A DNA stretch of 64,000 nt, from NCBI GenBank assembly GCA_002471255.1, contig DKPP01000011.1:2922-66921 (forward strand), written 5' to 3'. A model generated the notes under the pieces. That model was not told the origin of the DNA and searched no databases. It saw nothing but the letters and a program-made list of their open reading frames with translations. This DNA comes from Akkermansiaceae bacterium UBA7331 (GTDB taxonomy: Bacteria > Verrucomicrobiota > Verrucomicrobiia > Verrucomicrobiales > Akkermansiaceae). The position numbers and the translations under genes were made by a program. Positions 8,576-17,085 of the stretch are shown here, in pieces; the first letter of the stretch is position 1, and every line of letters begins with the position of its first letter.

Positions 8576-8995
8576 CTATTTGCAAATTAATTCAGGATGT
8601 TCATCTAAAATATCTAGCAACTTGGCTGCTGATCCGGAAGGAACTCTTTCTCCTGTCTCCCATTTTTTTAAAGTGGATTCCGAAGCTCCGATTTGAGCGG
8701 CAAAGGCCTTTTGTGTTAAATTAAATCTTTTACGTATTTGGGCTACTCGGTTATTTGCCTGCCAATTATTTCTTTGACGATGGACTACTACTGAAATCCC
8801 CAAAGGTTCAGGAGGATTATCCATATCCTCAAGCAAAAGATCCTCAATCTCATCAAGAGATTCAATCACCTCGGTCGGACTATCGCCATGGCATAATTTT
8901 CTTGAGGATAACTCAGGAATAGACCCGATATAACAATGATCCTCATCAGACCATTCAATAATGCGTGCATAAGCCTTTCGTTTTGTTTCTTGCAT
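8576..8995 (-). CDS. hicB: HicB-type antitoxin with C-terminal HTH
   Basis: Antitoxin of a HicAB pair. The N-terminal half (1-70) has the HicB degraded RNase-H-like fold pattern: YARIIEWSDEDHCYIGSIPE, then GDSPTEVIESLDEIEDLLLED. The C-terminal part (about 80-135) is an XRE-type helix-turn-helix (RKRFNLTQKAFAAQIGASES followed by TLKKWETGERVPSG), which would bind the operator sites at 9262-9302. It lies 43 bases downstream of hicA in the same transcript. HicB neutralises HicA by direct binding and autoregulates the operon in known systems. 139 residues is normal for the HTH-bearing class. Confidence 0.88.
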   Translation of the reverse strand: MQETKRKAYARIIEWSDEDHCYIGSIPELSSRKLCHGDSPTEVIESLDEIEDLLLEDMDNPPEPLGISVVVHRQRNNWQANNRVAQIRKRFNLTQKAFAAQIGASESTLKKWETGERVPSGSAAKLLDILDEHPELICK

Positions 8996-9038
8996 GATGT
9001 TATCTTCTATTTTTGTGACCCTCGTCTTGGCAGGAGAG

Positions 9039-9248
9039 TTACCCCTCCTGCTTTTGACGCCGAATCTCTTCTAGCATTTGCCTAACTTCTTCTTCCAAGT
9101 ATTTCTTGGCATCATCATTAGGCTTGTATGGTAAAATCACAGGTTCTAGTCCACTATATTTATATTTTCTATGGCTTCCTTTTCCCATGACCTCCTCACA
9201 CCCTGCTTTCAAAAGATCTCGCCTTAAATCTCGGATCTTTCTTGGCAT
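9039..9248 (-). CDS. hicA: HicA-type mRNA interferase toxin
   Basis: A small basic protein of 69 residues. The family motif GKGSHRKYKY (about 22-31) contains the single catalytic His25, within the double-stranded RNA-binding-like fold that cleaves mRNA. The N-terminal KIRDLRRDLLKAGCEEV helix and the ILPYKPN strand also match. The tail from residue 50 is a charged helix, longer than in the minimal HicA. It is first in the operon, ahead of hicB, with two palindromic operator sites immediately upstream. Confidence 0.88.
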   Translation of the reverse strand: MPRKIRDLRRDLLKAGCEEVMGKGSHRKYKYSGLEPVILPYKPNDDAKKYLEEEVRQMLEEIRRQKQEG

Positions 9249-9261
9249 AAATTAAACCTAC

Positions 9262-9302
9262 CACATTGTGACCCAATATCAATAAATAAAGTTCACATTG
9301 TG
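9262..9302 (-). promoter_or_regulatory. Twin palindromic operators of hicAB
   Basis: Two identical copies of the palindrome CACATTGTG (9262-9270 and 9294-9302) are spaced 32 bases centre to centre, about three helical turns, just upstream of hicA. Each half is CACA/TGTG around one base. The most economical reading is two HicB dimers on one DNA face. The assignment to HicB is an inference from position. Confidence 0.65.
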
Positions 9303-9332
9303 GCATATTTGGTAAAATAATACGTTATTTAC

Positions 9333-9365
9333 AAAAAAGCCCAGAGTAAATACTCCAGGCTTTTT
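9333..9365 (-). terminator. Terminator of downstream minus-strand lipoprotein gene
   Basis: AAAAAGCC (9334-9341) and GGCTTTTT (9358-9365) form the base, with GAGTA/TACTC inside. The A-run gives a U-run on the minus strand, so it terminates the gene ending at 9388. Confidence 0.8.
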
Positions 9366-9387
9366 CGTCTGCTATGTACTATGAAAA

Positions 9388-9849
9388 TTAGTTAACCGTT
9401 TTTTCCCAGCTCTTAACTTTACCATTGATAAACAACACATGCCCTGTGTTTACAGGTACATAATTGATGTCGTTATAGTAGGGATAATATGGGTAGTAAA
9501 GATTTGGGTAAAACCCTGGGCCACCCCAGAATGGACCGCCCCAAAAGGTAGGTGGTGGGCTATATACCGGTTGAAGCGTAGAGTAAATCCAGCGCATAGC
9601 TTGTTGACCGTTGATGACGCCTTCGGCTACTCGGGAAGGATCACCCCATGCGAGATATACGGCAGGCGGTGTCATGCCTTGTTCGATGCGACCTTGGCTC
9701 ACTAATTGCTTTTGTTGAGTAGGTAAGGCATTGAAAACTTGTGGGCTTTCTTTGATTCGGCTAGCAGGTGTAGAAGAGCAAGACATCAGGGTCAGCATAC
9801 CCAATGATGCGACCGTAAATGACATTAAATATCTGAGGGATCGATTCAT
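9388..9849 (-). CDS. Lipoprotein with BamE/SmpA-like region
   Basis: The signal peptide MNRSLRYLMSFTVASLGMLT ends in a lipobox LMSC with Cys24, so it is probably lipid-anchored. Residues about 48-95 (LVSQGRIEQGMTPPAVYLAW then GDPSRVAEG) match the general pattern of SmpA/BamE-type domains: a start helix, G-M, then W-G-x-P. The second half is low-complexity and aromatic (FWGGPFWGGPGFYPNLYYPY). A final strand VLFINGKVKSWE follows, also typical of BamE-fold proteins. A role in outer-membrane assembly is possible but not shown. No operon partner. Confidence 0.7.
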   Translation of the reverse strand: MNRSLRYLMSFTVASLGMLTLMSCSSTPASRIKESPQVFNALPTQQKQLVSQGRIEQGMTPPAVYLAWGDPSRVAEGVINGQQAMRWIYSTLQPVYSPPPTFWGGPFWGGPGFYPNLYYPYYPYYNDINYVPVNTGHVLFINGKVKSWEKTVN

Positions 9850-9906
9850 AATACAACTTTGACTCTTGCCAACTCCATTTTGTTGAGTAAAATATAGTTT
9901 AACAAT

Positions 9907-10686
9907 ATGAAAGCTCTTCGTACATTAGGAATGATGTTACTCGCTCCGGCTATCGTGAACGTTTGTGTGGCCCAGTCGAAAGTTCCCGTCATCAGTGAAT
10001 ATCTCCCGATTGATAAGTTGGTACAAGGTACCGTTATGAAAACTCAGCTTGATGAGTCGGTACAACCTTACATGACTAAAATTGATGAGGCATTTGCTAA
10101 ATTGCCTGAGGATCAGAAGAAAGAACTCATCGGTGCAGTAAAACCGGGATACCCGATTGCTTACGATAAGCGTATCAATCTTACCGAAGACGAGTACAAA
10201 AAATATCTTGCTGCTTGGTCATTGAAAAAAGTAGTGGACGTAACTCCTCTCGTTGTTGGTGTAACTCCCGGTGACAAAAAAGGTGAATGGAAACTTTCCG
10301 TTTTAGCTCAAAATGGTCCGACTCCTTTATGCGGTTTTACTTATAATGCTGAAAAGAATGAATGGGTTACTCCTAATGGAGCCTTAGCATTTAAAAATGA
10401 TATCAAGCACACCGCTGATAACATTTACGGCGCTTGGACCGGTAAAGAATGGTTCCTTAGCAAAGAAACCGTTAGCAAAACCCAAGAATCTCTTATTTTA
10501 GGTAAATCTGAAGATGGCAAGTTTGGCTATTTGATTTATACCTTGCAAGAGGTAAATCCTGAATTGAATATGATTTTAGCTAACGAAGTGGTCGCTATCC
10601 GTGTTCCATTGCTTAAGGATGATCCTTTACGTGATAAAGCAAAGGCAGCTGCTAAAGACAAACCAAAATCAAAGCCTAAGCGCTAA
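9907..10686 (+). CDS. Secreted protein of unknown function
   Basis: I do not recognise the family. The N-terminus MKALRTLGMMLLAPAIVNVC is a signal peptide with cleavage likely after VCVA (about residue 22), so the protein is periplasmic or surface-exposed. The mature part of about 237 residues is mixed alpha/beta with regular Trp-containing strands (GEWKLSVLAQNG, NEWVTPNG, GAWTGKEWFLS). The C-terminus is a strongly basic tail (AAAKDKPKSKPKR). It is followed 19 bases later by rsmD, but the functional link is unclear. Confidence 0.75.
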   Translation: MKALRTLGMMLLAPAIVNVCVAQSKVPVISEYLPIDKLVQGTVMKTQLDESVQPYMTKIDEAFAKLPEDQKKELIGAVKPGYPIAYDKRINLTEDEYKKYLAAWSLKKVVDVTPLVVGVTPGDKKGEWKLSVLAQNGPTPLCGFTYNAEKNEWVTPNGALAFKNDIKHTADNIYGAWTGKEWFLSKETVSKTQESLILGKSEDGKFGYLIYTLQEVNPELNMILANEVVAIRVPLLKDDPLRDKAKAAAKDKPKSKPKR

Positions 10687-10705
10687 TTTTCTGATTTAAC
10701 GTCTT

Positions 10706-11284
10706 ATGCGTATTATTAGCGGTTTGGCAAAGGGGATTCCATTGACAGTTCCCAAGGGCGAGGTGCGACCTACCACGGATCGCGTTCGCGAGGCGTTATT
10801 TTCTATTTTAAACCCTTTAATTGCCCAAGCCGATGTGCTGGATCTTTTTACAGGATCCGGCGCCTTCGGTTTGGAGGCTTTAAGTCGGGGTGCGAGATCG
10901 GCGAAGTTGGTAGATTCCCTTCGTAACTCTTGCATGACGGCTAAGTCAAATGCTGCAAAGTGCCGCTTAAATAATGCAGTAATCGTGCAGAGTGATGCCG
11001 TGCAGTTTGTGAAACGAGAAGCTGAGTCAGGTCGTCAATACGATATCGTATTTGCCGATCCACCTTACTGTAAAGGTCCGGCAGATCGTGATTTCGTTGT
11101 AGAAATGGTTGAAGCGGGGATTTCTCGCCTCGTCAAGCCGGATGGATTGTTTATCGCCGAAGTCCAAGAAGGTTGGGGTACGGGACAAGAAGGAGAACAG
11201 GAGTTTGAAGGCTTCGATTTGGTAGATATTCGCCAATATGGCAAAAATATGTTGCTTTTTTACCGTCCTGTTGTAGAGAAATAA
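10706..11284 (+). CDS. rsmD: 16S rRNA (guanine-966-N2)-methyltransferase
   Basis: RsmD uses S-adenosylmethionine to methylate G966 of 16S rRNA. Motifs are the N-terminal MRIISGLAKG and RPTTDRVREALFSIL, the SAM-binding VLDLFTGSGAFGLEALSRGA (about 45-64), and the catalytic FADPPYC (about 115-121, the N-DPPY signature of N2/N6 amino methyltransferases). 192 residues is standard. waaA starts 7 bases after its stop, so they are probably co-transcribed. Confidence 0.93.
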   Translation: MRIISGLAKGIPLTVPKGEVRPTTDRVREALFSILNPLIAQADVLDLFTGSGAFGLEALSRGARSAKLVDSLRNSCMTAKSNAAKCRLNNAVIVQSDAVQFVKREAESGRQYDIVFADPPYCKGPADRDFVVEMVEAGISRLVKPDGLFIAEVQEGWGTGQEGEQEFEGFDLVDIRQYGKNMLLFYRPVVEK

Positions 11285-11291
11285 ATAGCTC

Positions 11292-12578
11292 ATGCCCTTT
11301 ATTCTCCGCTTTATCTACAACATTTTTTACATGATTGCTTTTGTGATCATGTTACCCTCATATCTTTTAAAACAAAAACGCCGCGGAGGCTGGGGTACCG
11401 GTCTCATGGAGCGTTTCGGTTGGTATCGAGTGCCTTTTCGTAAGGAGCCGAAAGATGTGCTTTATGTACATGCTGTGAGTGTCGGCGAAGTCATGATTGC
11501 CTTAAAATTTATCAAATCATGGATCGCAGAATGTGGTGGTGAAGTCGTGTTGGCGACTAGTACTGCCACAGGTCATGCCACGGCCAAAGATGCCAAATTG
11601 GATCATGTGCGCGTGATCTATTCACCATGGGATTTGCCTTTTATTTCCGGTATCTGCTTAGATCGTTTCGATCCTATTGCTATCGCATTGGTAGAAGCAG
11701 AGCTTTGGCCAAACTTTGCCAGAGCCGCCGAAATACGTAATATTCCGATTTCCATGATCAACGCCCGTTTGTCCTATCGTTCGGAGAAACGGTATAAGTC
11801 GGTTAAATGGCTCTCAACATGGTTTTTCTCACCTCTTAAGGCGATGGGGGTGCAAGATAAGGATGATGCATCCCGCTTTGCTTCCATCGGGGTGAATCCC
11901 GATATCATTACCGTCACCGGTAGTATCAAGTTTGACCAGCCAATTTCCGATAAAAAAGAATTAAAGCCGGATTTTGAAGCTATCATTTACCCTTTAGCTA
12001 AAAAGAAACCGATCGTATTGGCTGCCAGTACACATGATGGTGAAGAGGCGTTAATCGCCGAGGCGATTCATCAAGTTGGCGGTTTTCCTCTCATCGTACC
12101 GCGCCATGCTGAGCGACGTCATGATGTCGTTAAGGAATTATCTTCCCGAGGTTGGCAATGTATTTTACGCACGAGCGGCGAGATTCCTAGCACCTTAAAA
12201 GATAAGGTTTGTTATATCGTTGATACGACAGGCGAATTAAAAGATTGGACTGCCTTTGCCCAGGTAGCGATCATTGGTAAAAGCTTTTTAGCTGTGGGCG
12301 GACAAAATCCTGCTGAGGCAGTTGCATGTTGTGTGCCTGTCATTGCCGGACCTCACATGGAAAACTTTGATGCTTTCGTGCATTTGCTAGAAAGCGTTGA
12401 CGGCATCACTCGTTGTTCTGATGAGGATCTAGCAAAAACCCTAGACGACATGCTTCAAAACGAGCTTATGGCTCATGCTCAAGCCACTCGTGCTTTAGTG
12501 GCTCTTAAAGCCCATCACGGTGCCACGATTCGCACAATTCGTATGATTTACGAGATGATACGAGACACCCGTTATTAA
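11292..12578 (+). CDS. waaA: 3-deoxy-D-manno-octulosonic acid transferase (Kdo transferase)
   Basis: WaaA adds Kdo sugars to the lipid A precursor at the inner membrane, so the organism makes LPS. The N-terminal hydrophobic segment (5-27) is the usual membrane anchor. Next come the family block MERFGWYR, the VHAVSVGEV motif (about 57-65, which carries the catalytic Glu in this family), LVEAELWPNF (about 136-145), and the C-terminal GT-B block VGGQNPAEAVACCVPVI with Glu in the NPAE motif. 428 residues is the expected length. It follows rsmD directly. Confidence 0.93.
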   Translation: MPFILRFIYNIFYMIAFVIMLPSYLLKQKRRGGWGTGLMERFGWYRVPFRKEPKDVLYVHAVSVGEVMIALKFIKSWIAECGGEVVLATSTATGHATAKDAKLDHVRVIYSPWDLPFISGICLDRFDPIAIALVEAELWPNFARAAEIRNIPISMINARLSYRSEKRYKSVKWLSTWFFSPLKAMGVQDKDDASRFASIGVNPDIITVTGSIKFDQPISDKKELKPDFEAIIYPLAKKKPIVLAASTHDGEEALIAEAIHQVGGFPLIVPRHAERRHDVVKELSSRGWQCILRTSGEIPSTLKDKVCYIVDTTGELKDWTAFAQVAIIGKSFLAVGGQNPAEAVACCVPVIAGPHMENFDAFVHLLESVDGITRCSDEDLAKTLDDMLQNELMAHAQATRALVALKAHHGATIRTIRMIYEMIRDTRY

Positions 12579-12581
12579 AGC

Positions 12582-12605
12582 TGTGGTATTTTTAGCGATA
12601 CCACA
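12582..12605. terminator. Hairpin between convergent waaA and PEP-CTERM genes
   Basis: TGTGGTAT (12582-12589) pairs with ATACCACA (12598-12605), loop 8 bases. No clear T-run on the plus strand. Confidence 0.5.
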
Positions 12606-12619
12606 CAAATGGGTTATTG

Positions 12620-13336
12620 TTAATCAGTACGTTTTCGTATGAGGAGGGTAAACATTAAGCTTAAAGTTCCTAATACAGTGCTAGATGGCTCAGGTATTGC
12701 GTTGTAGGAAGTATTAAAAGTAACTACAGGCATGTACGTGTCTTTGCCCTTATTTAAACTACGATCTGTAAAGGTACCCGAATTAGAAGGTAATGAGGTT
12801 AGATCCGTATTTTTGGTAGCCATCACATAGTCTCCTAAAACAGTTATAGCCAATTTTAAATAAGTTTCTTTCAATATGGGATTTGGGTTGCTCAAATTCT
12901 CCATAGATTGATCATTTCTTACGAAGAAATATCCATATGTTTTTGTCGAATCTAGTGTGATTTTAGAAAAACTTAATGTATATTCAGTCAATGATTTTTC
13001 GAAATGAATGAAATTTGTCGAAATTCCAACATAAGAACCAAGTTTCCCATTAGTATATTCATAAATGGCTATTCGTGAATCTTGTGTAATTGATGGACTT
13101 AGGCATGACGAAATTATTTCGATCGAATTTAAAGTAACTGTTTGCGGTAGTATTGCCGTATTGTTATTGATAGAAGATTTCCAAAGTTTTTGTTCAGAAA
13201 GTGATGTGTAAAATCCTGAATATGACTTTTGAGTTTGAGTTGTTAACGTAGAGTTGTTAGTTTCATAATTGATTTCTTCCATTCCAAAAGATACAGAAGA
13301 ATACAATATTGGAAATATCAAATATAATGTCTTCAT
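12620..13336 (-). CDS. PEP-CTERM sorted exported protein
   Basis: The 238-residue protein starts with a signal peptide (MKTLYLIFPILYSSVSFG, cleavage about 18). It ends with a PEP-CTERM anchor: IPEPSSTVLGTLSLMFTLLI followed by RKRTD. In this family the tail is recognised by an exosortase, and the protein is exported and often linked to exopolysaccharide. The central region (about 35-150) resembles a jelly-roll or choice-of-anchor domain with alternating strands. The substrate is unknown. PEP-CTERM genes are very numerous in Verrucomicrobiota, which supports the taxonomic call. No exosortase is in the window. Confidence 0.85.
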   Translation of the reverse strand: MKTLYLIFPILYSSVSFGMEEINYETNNSTLTTQTQKSYSGFYTSLSEQKLWKSSINNNTAILPQTVTLNSIEIISSCLSPSITQDSRIAIYEYTNGKLGSYVGISTNFIHFEKSLTEYTLSFSKITLDSTKTYGYFFVRNDQSMENLSNPNPILKETYLKLAITVLGDYVMATKNTDLTSLPSNSGTFTDRSLNKGKDTYMPVVTFNTSYNAIPEPSSTVLGTLSLMFTLLIRKRTD

Positions 13337-13775
13337 ATGCGTGGATGAGTTATTGGGTAGAGTTGTTGATCCACCTATGAGTTCAAAAAAATGACGAATT
13401 GTGTATATGTATTTGGATTTGAAGATGAATCATGGTTCGTGCTATTTACCAAAGAATATGGTGTGTCCGCTATTAAAGAGTAAGCGGGGGGTGAGGATGT
13501 TTTTTAGTGGTGGATATTCTGAATATTATTGGTTTTATCTGCCTCTGACATTTTTACCAGGAAACTCCTTTTTGTGTTTTTTATTCCTAATGTTGGTTTT
13601 AGTATGAAAGTTGTTCCTAAACCATCAAATTTTCTCTATTGATGATTTGATGGCGATGGGGATAATGATGTTTTCCTGTTTTCATGCAATGATCAAAAAA
13701 TACCTTATCTTGATTGCAAGAGCCATTGTTTAACCGAATTGCTTGATAATGGTATATATTTAATTTTTAAACAAG
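13337..13775. other. Intergenic region without convincing gene
   Basis: 439 bases between the divergent PEP-CTERM gene and a small membrane-protein gene. One 68-codon open frame (13401-13607) has no family signature, composition expected by chance and no start context, so it is not called. The region presumably holds both promoters. No strong hairpin or palindrome was seen. Confidence 0.5.
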
Positions 13776-14198
13776 ATGGAATCCGATTCTAATCAAAAGC
13801 TTCCTAATGAGGAGGTGGTAGATAAGAGCATCAAACCGAGTGTGTTCTTTACCTGTTTTATTATCTATCCCGTAGTAGCAGGGATATTAAGCTGGTTGTA
13901 TATGGATACAGGCTTGAGCTTAAATGTTTTTTTAACTCATGCTTTTCTTTCATTATTCAGCTTCTTGCCTTGCTTCTTATTGTCAGGGTTGATTGTAAAT
14001 ATTTTCAGACGACAAATTAAGCAGACTTTTTTATTAATATGGTTTTCGCGCTGTATTTTGTGCTGCGTTTTATTGAGTATAGAAATAAATTTATTTGTCG
14101 GAATCCATTTTTTATCAGTCTTTTGGGCTGTTGGATCGGTATGCCTGACGTTTGGGTTGGTTTATTGGTTATATACCCGATCAGCAAAAGCAAAATAG
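13776..14198 (+). CDS. Small integral membrane protein, unknown
   Basis: The family is not recognised. 140 residues: a polar N-terminus (1-20), then four hydrophobic segments at about 22-42, 50-72, 82-103 and 108-133, and a short basic end (TRSAKAK). It is probably an inner-membrane protein with both ends in the cytoplasm. It stands alone between intergenic DNA and the convergent rsgA gene, with a 17-base T/A-rich lead before the ATG. Length and helix spacing support a real gene; the function is open. Confidence 0.55.
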   Translation: MESDSNQKLPNEEVVDKSIKPSVFFTCFIIYPVVAGILSWLYMDTGLSLNVFLTHAFLSLFSFLPCFLLSGLIVNIFRRQIKQTFLLIWFSRCILCCVLLSIEINLFVGIHFLSVFWAVGSVCLTFGLVYWLYTRSAKAK

Positions 14199-14282
14199 AC
14201 TATGCTGCAAGACTATACGCAAAATATCCAACTAATACTCAAGCTTCGTGCTTTTTAAAAGCTCTTTGAATCGTTTGGAAGA

Positions 14283-15422
14283 TTAGTCTTCATAATCTTC
14301 ATGACGATGGTGCTTAAGGTGTGGTTTTCGTTGGCGTTCAAGTTCGCGTCTGTCTTCATAGTTACGCGCCTTAATCTTATGCTGGCGTTTCCCTGCGCGT
14401 TCTACGTTCATTTGACGCTTTTTCTGACGTTGAACTAGCTCCGCGATCTCTTCTTCAAGGTGTAAAAAGTTTTCGTAACGCTCACGATTAAGTGAGCCAT
14501 TTTCAACAGCCGCCATGATAGCGCAGCCCGAATCTCCTTTGTGTTGGCAATCGGCAAATTTACACTCAAATGCTAATTCGGTAAGGTCGGCAAAACTTTC
14601 TCGCAATGTCGATTCGTCCGTCCACATTTGGACTTCTCTCATACCGGGGTTATCAATGAGGATGCCCCCACATTCCAATAATACCAATTCACGGGCGACA
14701 GTAGTGTGACGACCTTTGCCGGTCACTTCATTCACATCTCCGGTCCATAACCATTCGTCGCCTAGCATAGCGTTGACTAGAGTCGATTTGCCCACCCCTG
14801 ACGATCCGGCGATGCAGATAGTTTTGTTATTTCGGACCAGTTTTCGAAGGTTTTGTATGCCTTGCCCACGTAAAGCACTCAATCTGATGATTTGGCAATC
14901 GGGATTGAGTTCTTGAAGGATGTCGGAAGCTTGTTTGACATCCTCTTTGCTAAATAGATCTACCTTATTAAGAATGACAAGCGGTTGTGCGCCGCTTTTT
15001 TGGATTAATGCCAAATAACGTTCCATGCGTCGTGGGTTAAAGTCAGCACCGGGTTCCGTTACGACCGCCACGATATCTACATTGGCGGCTAGTACTTGTT
15101 CGGCACTACTTTTACCCGGTTCTTTACGAGAAAAGCATGTTTGTCGAGGGAGTAGAGCTCTGATGACCGGTTCGTCACCCTCACGTCCCAAATCAATAGC
15201 GACCCAATCACCTACCGCCGGTAATTCGGCGTCGGTTTTGGCATCGTGCCAGACTTTACCACTTAAAACGACATCAATATCTTCTCCATCATGTAATAAG
15301 GCTGTGAAATTAATTTTAGTTTCGCGGATTAATCTTCCCGGTACCCAATTGGCTTTGTTCAATGCTTCAAAGGCTTTTTGGAAATGAGGGGTCCAGCCTA
15401 GTCGTTCTAAAGTTACTTTCAT
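14283..15422 (-). CDS. rsgA: Ribosome small subunit-dependent GTPase A
   Basis: RsgA is a late 30S assembly GTPase. It has the circularly permuted GTPase order typical of this family: an N-terminal OB fold (about 1-110), G4 LNKVD (151-155), G1 GSSGVGKSTLVN (206-217), and G3 DNPG (257-260). A C-terminal zinc site follows (C-x5-C-x-H-x5-C, near 286-299). The extreme C-terminus is very basic (RKPHLKHHRHEDYED). 379 residues is slightly longer than E. coli RsgA because of that tail. Confidence 0.94.
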   Translation of the reverse strand: MKVTLERLGWTPHFQKAFEALNKANWVPGRLIRETKINFTALLHDGEDIDVVLSGKVWHDAKTDAELPAVGDWVAIDLGREGDEPVIRALLPRQTCFSRKEPGKSSAEQVLAANVDIVAVVTEPGADFNPRRMERYLALIQKSGAQPLVILNKVDLFSKEDVKQASDILQELNPDCQIIRLSALRGQGIQNLRKLVRNNKTICIAGSSGVGKSTLVNAMLGDEWLWTGDVNEVTGKGRHTTVARELVLLECGGILIDNPGMREVQMWTDESTLRESFADLTELAFECKFADCQHKGDSGCAIMAAVENGSLNRERYENFLHLEEEIAELVQRQKKRQMNVERAGKRQHKIKARNYEDRRELERQRKPHLKHHRHEDYED

Positions 15423-15459
15423 GATGGAATCTTGATGGCTCGATATCGGTCGATCAAAT

Positions 15460-16371
15460 TTATTTGGCGTGTTGAACGTAGAGTTTTTTAGACGCAGAGT
15501 CGAGAATGATTGTTATTTTTTGTAAACAATCGATACCCAAAATTCCTTCATCAGGTGATGCTCCTATGAGTAACTCTTGATCAGGTAAGGAAAAGTCAGG
15601 AGAAAGGATCAACTCTATAGGTTTAGTATAATGTAGTCGAGTGGTTTGCTTATCCTTGCCGTTGACGTCTTGGAAAGTTGCCTCAAATGGTTTTTTATCC
15701 GTATTGGCAAACTCTTGTAAGTTTGGGAAATGGGATTTGGACGCACCTGAATCCAACAAAAAGTTAAGCTCTTGGTCATCTATCTTGGCTTTGATGTAAT
15801 ATAAACCGGATGAATTATTGGAGTAGGGAATGGCTTCTTTTTTTTCTTCATCTAAAGCTTTTTTAACGAGCCATTTGATGTTTTTATTTTTAAAATCAAA
15901 CTTTACGGGTAATGTGCCCATGTGGTTGATTCCTAAGATTCCATGAATTTTATTGTCATGGGTAGCATTTAATGCCGTTAGATCAACAATAGCTACAAAG
16001 GTATTATCGATTTTGATGCCTTTAAGATCTAAGTTTTGAACCGGTGCAAGGTGGACCTGGCTTTTGACATTGGAATCGCCTAAATCTTGAAGAGGTATTT
16101 TATTAATCTTGGGAAATTCTTTGTCCCAAAAGTTACTGTCTATGGTTGTATGAGATGCACCTGTATCAACTAATAAACGACAATCTTTACCATTGATTTT
16201 AGCTGAGATGATAAATAATTTTGTTTTATCGTGCTGCTCCAATTCAATCGGTTCGGTGCTCGTTAAAGTGATTTGAGCTTTTGGCTGCTCTTGCTCTTGG
16301 GCGTATGAGGGGCTAAAAGGAGCCCCGCATAAAAAGGTGATTGCTATGGCGATAAACGTGGAACGAATCAT
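15460..16371 (-). CDS. Secreted aspartic protease with two retropepsin-like halves
   Basis: The N-terminal signal peptide (cleavage about residue 24, SYAQ) indicates periplasmic or secreted location. Two catalytic aspartate motifs are present: LLVDTGASHTT (67-77) and FLLDSGASKSHF (about 203-214). Each half also has a conserved GI(L)G strand (GILGINH; EGILGIDCL). The arrangement is that of a single-chain, pepsin-like aspartic protease of clan AA, in which both Asp residues meet in one active site. Its ATG overlaps the coaB stop (ATGA), so it is translationally coupled to coaB. The substrate is unknown. Confidence 0.75.
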   Translation of the reverse strand: MIRSTFIAIAITFLCGAPFSPSYAQEQEQPKAQITLTSTEPIELEQHDKTKLFIISAKINGKDCRLLVDTGASHTTIDSNFWDKEFPKINKIPLQDLGDSNVKSQVHLAPVQNLDLKGIKIDNTFVAIVDLTALNATHDNKIHGILGINHMGTLPVKFDFKNKNIKWLVKKALDEEKKEAIPYSNNSSGLYYIKAKIDDQELNFLLDSGASKSHFPNLQEFANTDKKPFEATFQDVNGKDKQTTRLHYTKPIELILSPDFSLPDQELLIGASPDEGILGIDCLQKITIILDSASKKLYVQHAK

Positions 16372-17018
16372 TTCTTTGTCGTTTTGTTATGTTGAATAAT
16401 GCATGCACGCTCGATAATCTCTAGTGCGATATGTTCTTTGCTTGCTTTTGGCAAAGGTTCGGAACGATCAGGGAATATAAGGGTGACTTCGTTTTGAGAT
16501 GAGTCAAATCCGATATCGTGACGAGAAACGTCATTTGCGACGATTAAATCGCATTTTTTACGTTCCAATTTGCCACGGGCATAAACTTCTACATCATTCG
16601 TTTCGGCAGCAAAGCCGATTAAAGCTCCCTCAAATTGAAAAACATCTCGCACCGACCCTAAAATATCGGGCGTTTTTTCCAGCTCGATGACCATGGTATC
16701 GGAGTTTTTCTTTATTTTTTGTTTAGCAGGGTCAATAGGTCGGTAATCAGCTACTGCGGCACACAAGATGGCTATATCGCATTGATGAATATATCGTTCG
16801 ACTGCTTCATACATTTCCTGCGCGCTTTCTACAGGTAAAAAATCCACACCGGGTGGTATGTCTAGGGCTGTGGGGCCTGAAATCAAAATGGCGCGGTGCC
16901 CTTCATGTGCGGCCGCACCGGCAAGGGCATAACCCATTTTTCCTGAGGATTTATTTGAGATATATCGTACCGGGTCGATAGCCTCTCTTGTAGGACCTGC
17001 TGTGATGAGGAAACGCAT
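16368..17018 (-). CDS. coaB: Phosphopantothenate-cysteine ligase (stand-alone CoaB)
   Basis: It contains only the ligase half of the CoaBC pair that makes 4'-phosphopantothenoylcysteine for CoA. Motifs are ITAGPTREAIDPVRYISNKS (about 5-24, the CoaB nucleotide-binding signature), SGKMGYALA, the CAAVADYRP segment and the KIKK loop (KQKIKKN) that carries the catalytic Lys. The ATG at 17018 is chosen because it starts one residue before the conserved RFLITAGPT; a longer 233-residue version adds an unrelated hydrophobic tail. In most bacteria coaB is fused to coaC; no decarboxylase domain is present here, so coaC should be elsewhere. Confidence 0.88.
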   Translation of the reverse strand: MRFLITAGPTREAIDPVRYISNKSSGKMGYALAGAAAHEGHRAILISGPTALDIPPGVDFLPVESAQEMYEAVERYIHQCDIAILCAAVADYRPIDPAKQKIKKNSDTMVIELEKTPDILGSVRDVFQFEGALIGFAAETNDVEVYARGKLERKKCDLIVANDVSRHDIGFDSSQNEVTLIFPDRSEPLPKASKEHIALEIIERACIIQHNKTTKK

Positions 17019-17085
17019 AAGGGATATTATGGAAAGAATCGTTAAAATGGGAAGTGACTTTTGAGTCAATTGATGACTTTTACAG

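Noticed and set aside
13401..13607. 68-codon open frame between the PEP-CTERM gene and the membrane protein gene
   Set aside because: No recognised motif, no start context and composition consistent with chance.
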